This document shows positions 60,304 through 64,000 of a stretch of 64,000 nt of DNA, piece after piece. The stretch is from JBFMHP01 sp040752855 (GTDB taxonomy: Bacteria; Pseudomonadota; Gammaproteobacteria; RBG-16-57-12): NCBI GenBank assembly GCA_040752855.1, contig JBFMHP010000023.1, positions 23,625 to 87,624 on the forward strand. Reading direction: 5' to 3'. Below the pieces are notes generated by a model. The model was not told where the DNA came from. It ran no database searches and saw only the letters and a list, made by a program, of their open reading frames with translations. The translations under genes and the position numbers were made by a program. The stretch's first letter is position 1; every line of letters begins with the position of its first letter.

Positions 60304-63300
60304 ATGTCCCACCAAGTTTGCACAGCACACTTCAAAGCGACGATGTCGCGAAAATTGTTTACTCATTTATTGATTGCTCTAATTGTCGCTACAATGCGAG
60401 TGAGTCCTGCAAATTCAGCAGACCAATGTTTGCCAGATATATTACCTCGAATTGATTGGCTGCTATATTATCCGGACTCCTGGCATCCTGGCGAACCTTT
60501 CAATCGTATGACAGGCCAACGCTCTGCTACATTTACAGAAAAGGATTTAGACGGACCACCACCTAGTAATATATGTAGTCTACTAGACCCAGAACATCCT
60601 AATTTAGTTCAGTATCATCCAGATCCCGCTACTCCACTCAGAGACTCCTGGTATTGTGAAATTGATGGCCACGTCCGTGCTAGTCAGGTACGAGCTACCC
60701 CTGTTTGTGAAAGCGAAGATAGCAGATATTCTCCCTGGTATGTATTAGAATTAAATAGCCAGGGATATTATCAATGCAACTACACACAAGAATGCTGGCA
60801 AATATCTGCAGACAATATTAAGTCTAAGCCAGGCTCATGTCCTTCTGTGGGCAATCCGATTAATCCGATATCCGGGAACAAATTTCATTCCGAACATTTG
60901 TTGGTTGGAAAGAATGGGGCAGGGATTGATTTTTCTATTTTTTATAATAGCCAAGCACACAAACGATCTTCACTTGGAGAGAAGTGGCAGCATAATTACA
61001 GCAGAACGGTCGAATTTACCTCTATGGTTAAAGAGGCTCAGCAGTCAGCAGCGCATGCAGGTTCAGCGCATGTGAGTGCTGGATACCTTTCTATAGCTGA
61101 CGCATGCACCCATGGATGGAACGATATAAAATCGAATTTCAGCGATGCATCATCAGCCACGGCTACTACATCCGACATCGGTTGCAAAATTACAAAAGCC
61201 GACAATACTACGTGGGACATTTTGCCCATATTCAATAGGGATACGAATCAGATTTCAAAAAGTTACTGGCCACCTTTATTAGCCACAAGGGAAGATGGCT
61301 CTGTTATTGAGCTTCATAAGAAATCCCGAGGTGTTTGGGCGAATAACGCAGCCACAAATGAATATGTCGAAAGCATACTCGACAGCAACATGATTCAAAC
61401 AGGGTATAGACTCTATAACAAAAATAACGAAATAGAAACTTATACGCTTGAAGGAAAGTTAGTGTCCATTGAGGGCATTTTTGGAAACACAAAAACGTTT
61501 ACTTACCAAGCAGGAATGCTTGCTAAGATTGCCACGACTTTAGGCGAATCCCTAACGTTTACTTACTATCCTTCAGGAATCCTCAAAGCAATGTCGGATC
61601 AATCGGGTAGAACCTGGGAGTTTTTGTATGACGATGTGGGGAACCTGAAGTTTGTAAGGTATCCAGATGGAACGCCCGGCAATAACTCGGATAACCCTAT
61701 ACGACAATTTCACTATGAGAGTCAGTCTTTCCCAAACCACCTTACCGGGATTACAGATGAATTAGGAATTCGATATAGCACTTACGAATACGATGGACAA
61801 GGCCGAGCGACATCCACATATCATGGACCACAAACGCAAGTGCTTGCAGGCCGTATCGAAGGGGTGAATGTTGAATTTCAACCCGATGGAACGAGGGTTG
61901 TAACGAACAGCCGGGGAAATACGAGTACCTATGATTCCAAGAGACAGCAAGGCGAGGATCTTGTTACCGACATTTCCGGCGCAGGTTGCCCCTCGTGTGG
62001 CGGCAGCAATACCCGCTACAACTATGACCCAACCACCAACAAGCTGCTAAGCAAAACCCAAAACGGCACCACCACCCAATACGGCAACTACGACAGCAAA
62101 GGCAACTACGGCCACAAGATCGAAGCCTTTGGCACGGCGCAACAACGCCGCTTCGACTACACCTACGACTCGCGCTTCCAATCCAAGATCGCCACGATCA
62201 CCGAGCCCTCGGTCTACGGCGCCGGGCAGAAGCTCACCACCTACACCTATGATGATTACGGCAACCGCACCTCGGAGACCATCGATGGTTACCGCCCCGA
62301 CGGCACGCCGGTCTCCCGTACCACCACCTATCAGTACAACGGCCCGCTGCATCAACTGAGTCAAATCGACGGCCCGCGCACCGATGTCGTCGATGTCACC
62401 ACCTTCGACTATCACCCGTTTACCGCCTACGATCCGACCTTCCCCACGCCTTTTGATCCCAACAACGGGCGGTTATTGCGTGTCACCGGCCCCGCCGGAG
62501 TGCTGCGCAACAACATCCAATATTCTCCGACCGGCAAGATCTTGAGTGAGGATCGTCCCAACGGCCTGCGGCTGAATTACAGCTACTATCCCGGCAACGA
62601 CCGCCTGGAACGGCTCACCGAAACCGACACGCGCACCGGCCATGCCCGTGTCACACGCTGGACGTATCTGGCCACCGGTGAGGTGGAGACCGTCACCCGC
62701 GGCTACGGCACCGCCGAGGCCACCACCCTCACCCTGCGCTATGACGATGCCCGCCGCCTGACCCGCATCACCGACGGCCTGGGCAACTACATGGAGTACA
62801 CGCTGGATACTGAGGGCAACAAAGAGGCCGAGCAGATCTACGACGCCAGCGGCGTGCTGAAAAAACAACTCACCCAGACCTTCGATCAATACAACCGGCT
62901 CGACACCAGCACCCAGGCCAACGAAGTGCGCAATCCCGACTTCGCCCCCGACGGCACGCTCGACAAGCTCACCGACAGCCGAAACATGGTCACCGACTAC
63001 AGCTACGACAGCCTCAAGCGCCTGACCCGCGCCGTGCAAGACAGCACCGCGCTCGATCCGAGCACCGCCAACACCGCCACCGACTACGGCTACGATGCCG
63101 CCGACCGCCTTACCTCGGTGAAAGACACCAAGGGCAACACCACCACCTATGTCTACGACGACCTCGGCAACCTGCTCGAGCAGCGCAGCCCCGATACCGG
63201 TATCACGCGCTTTACCTACGATGCAGCCGGCAACCTCACGACCAAACTCGACGCCAACGGCAACAGCTTCAGTTACCGCTATGATGCCGCCAATCGCCTC

Positions 63301-64000
63301 ACCCAGGTCGACACCTACGGCACCGACGCCGACATCACCTATACCTACGACACCTGTGCCGCCGGCAAGCTCTGCGCCCTAACCCGAGGAGCGGCCACCG
63401 TCAGCTACAACTACAACGCCTTCGGCGACCTGGAGTATCTCAACCAGCGTGTCGAAACCTGGCAATACGTCGATACCGCCGATGTGGCCATGAGCTACGG
63501 CTATGATGCCGCCGGTCGCGTCGCCACCCTCACCTATCCGAGCGGGGCGCTCATCACCTACACCTATGACGCCGCCGGCCAAGTCAGCAGCGTGGCATTG
63601 AACGGCAGCCCCCTGATCAGCAACGTGCAATACCAGCCCTTCGGCGCCATGACCAGCGCCAGCTACGGCAACGGCCTAAGCTATTACGGCTCGCAAGACC
63701 TTGCCTACCGTCCCTATGTCAGCAACATCGGCACCGGCGGCAAATATGAGATCATGAGCGAGTACGACGGCAACGGCAATCCCCTGCTCATCTACAAAAC
63801 CGGCGACACCTACACCCACAGCTTCGATCTGTTAAACCGCCTCGACGTCACCAGCGGCTTCTACGGCACGCAGGACTTCGACTACGACGCCAACGGCAAC
63901 CAAACCGCGCTGAAGATCGGCACCTACACCAAAGCGTATCAATATGAACCGGGCAGCAACCGCCAAAGCCACAGTGGCCCGTTTGCCAACAACGTCGATG
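60304..64000 (+). CDS. RHS/YD-repeat secreted or surface protein (partial, 3' end outside window)
   Basis: At least 1232 codons by hand translation, open at the right edge. A basic start and hydrophobic stretch (LFTHLLIALIVATM..ANSA) look like a signal peptide. Residues about 40-215 are Cys-rich (IDGHVRASQVRATPVCESED, YYQCNYTQECWQISADN), then a DUF6531-like entry region (NPINPISGNKFHSEHLLVGK), followed by YD repeats: TYTYDDYGNRTSETIDGY, DYGYDAADRLTSVKDTKGN, YRYDAANRLTQVDTYG. Such proteins form a shell around a toxic C-terminal tip. AGGAAGG 6 nt before ATG 60304 supports this start. The first 1.67 kb is AT-rich, the rest GC-rich. Confidence 0.9.
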   Translation, partial: MSHQVCTAHFKATMSRKLFTHLLIALIVATMRVSPANSADQCLPDILPRIDWLLYYPDSWHPGEPFNRMTGQRSATFTEKDLDGPPPSNICSLLDPEHPNLVQYHPDPATPLRDSWYCEIDGHVRASQVRATPVCESEDSRYSPWYVLELNSQGYYQCNYTQECWQISADNIKSKPGSCPSVGNPINPISGNKFHSEHLLVGKNGAGIDFSIFYNSQAHKRSSLGEKWQHNYSRTVEFTSMVKEAQQSAAHAGSAHVSAGYLSIADACTHGWNDIKSNFSDASSATATTSDIGCKITKADNTTWDILPIFNRDTNQISKSYWPPLLATREDGSVIELHKKSRGVWANNAATNEYVESILDSNMIQTGYRLYNKNNEIETYTLEGKLVSIEGIFGNTKTFTYQAGMLAKIATTLGESLTFTYYPSGILKAMSDQSGRTWEFLYDDVGNLKFVRYPDGTPGNNSDNPIRQFHYESQSFPNHLTGITDELGIRYSTYEYDGQGRATSTYHGPQTQVLAGRIEGVNVEFQPDGTRVVTNSRGNTSTYDSKRQQGEDLVTDISGAGCPSCGGSNTRYNYDPTTNKLLSKTQNGTTTQYGNYDSKGNYGHKIEAFGTAQQRRFDYTYDSRFQSKIATITEPSVYGAGQKLTTYTYDDYGNRTSETIDGYRPDGTPVSRTTTYQYNGPLHQLSQIDGPRTDVVDVTTFDYHPFTAYDPTFPTPFDPNNGRLLRVTGPAGVLRNNIQYSPTGKILSEDRPNGLRLNYSYYPGNDRLERLTETDTRTGHARVTRWTYLATGEVETVTRGYGTAEATTLTLRYDDARRLTRITDGLGNYMEYTLDTEGNKEAEQIYDASGVLKKQLTQTFDQYNRLDTSTQANEVRNPDFAPDGTLDKLTDSRNMVTDYSYDSLKRLTRAVQDSTALDPSTANTATDYGYDAADRLTSVKDTKGNTTTYVYDDLGNLLEQRSPDTGITRFTYDAAGNLTTKLDANGNSFSYRYDAANRLTQVDTYGTDADITYTYDTCAAGKLCALTRGAATVSYNYNAFGDLEYLNQRVETWQYVDTADVAMSYGYDAAGRVATLTYPSGALITYTYDAAGQVSSVALNGSPLISNVQYQPFGAMTSASYGNGLSYYGSQDLAYRPYVSNIGTGGKYEIMSEYDGNGNPLLIYKTGDTYTHSFDLLNRLDVTSGFYGTQDFDYDANGNQTALKIGTYTKAYQYEPGSNRQSHSGPFANNVD

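Overview
The window looks like chromosome from a GC-rich, motile, sulfur-oxidising gammaproteobacterium. The evidence is gammaproteobacterial versions of PurB, AcnB, Ppc, HflD, HolC, PcnB, Uup and LptFG, together with soxX-soxA and a TusA-type protein. Flagellar FliJ/FliK/FlgP/FlgT are accompanied by a chemotaxis operon. I cannot name the genus. No tRNA, rRNA, CRISPR array or prophage was seen.

Layout: 1-5.6 kb is a leftward chemotaxis operon (STAS, cheY, cheA, cheW, and a soluble receptor with a globin and three PAS domains that runs off the left edge). 5.7-7.8 kb holds fliJ and fliK, with sigma-54-type promoters. 7.9-20 kb is mostly housekeeping (rluE, a DUF1631 gene, a PQQ-type dehydrogenase, mnmA-hflD, a GT-C/TPR membrane protein, acnB, purB). 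20.1-20.7 kb carries no protein gene but appears to encode two related small RNAs in tandem, each with a sigma-54 promoter, a similar upstream palindrome, a long purine/pyrimidine hairpin, a C/U-rich single strand and a terminator; this is the most novel feature. 20.8-28.6 kb has ppc and a pantothenate/folate/RNA cluster (panD, panC, panB, dNK, folK, pcnB). 28.9-32.1 kb has a PilZ protein, flgP-flgT and an unknown exported protein.

32.1-33.5 kb is a repeat island: a 180-bp tandem duplication of a gene end, five copies of one REP hairpin, an AT-rich small membrane gene and the REP-associated transposase (RAYT) broken by a TAG codon. 33.5-46 kb has tusA-like, bepA, soxX-soxA-RDD, lptF-lptG, pepA, holC, valS, a Cys-cluster protein and cheD, followed by a 185-bp element with 23-bp terminal inverted repeats that overlaps the cheD stop codon. 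46-60 kb has rluA, marC, MFS transporters, gltA, a PP2C phosphatase, a hisC remnant overlapping an RNase T2 gene, uup and cbpA-cbpM. The right end is the start of a large RHS/YD-repeat protein whose AT-rich N-terminal part switches abruptly to a GC-rich repeat core.

The genes connect in three ways: a motility module (che, fli, flg, PilZ, cheD) partly under sigma-54, two central-carbon enzymes of the TCA cycle plus anaplerotic Ppc, and a sulfur module (soxXA, tusA-like). At least three families of dispersed palindromic repeats occupy the intergenic spaces.
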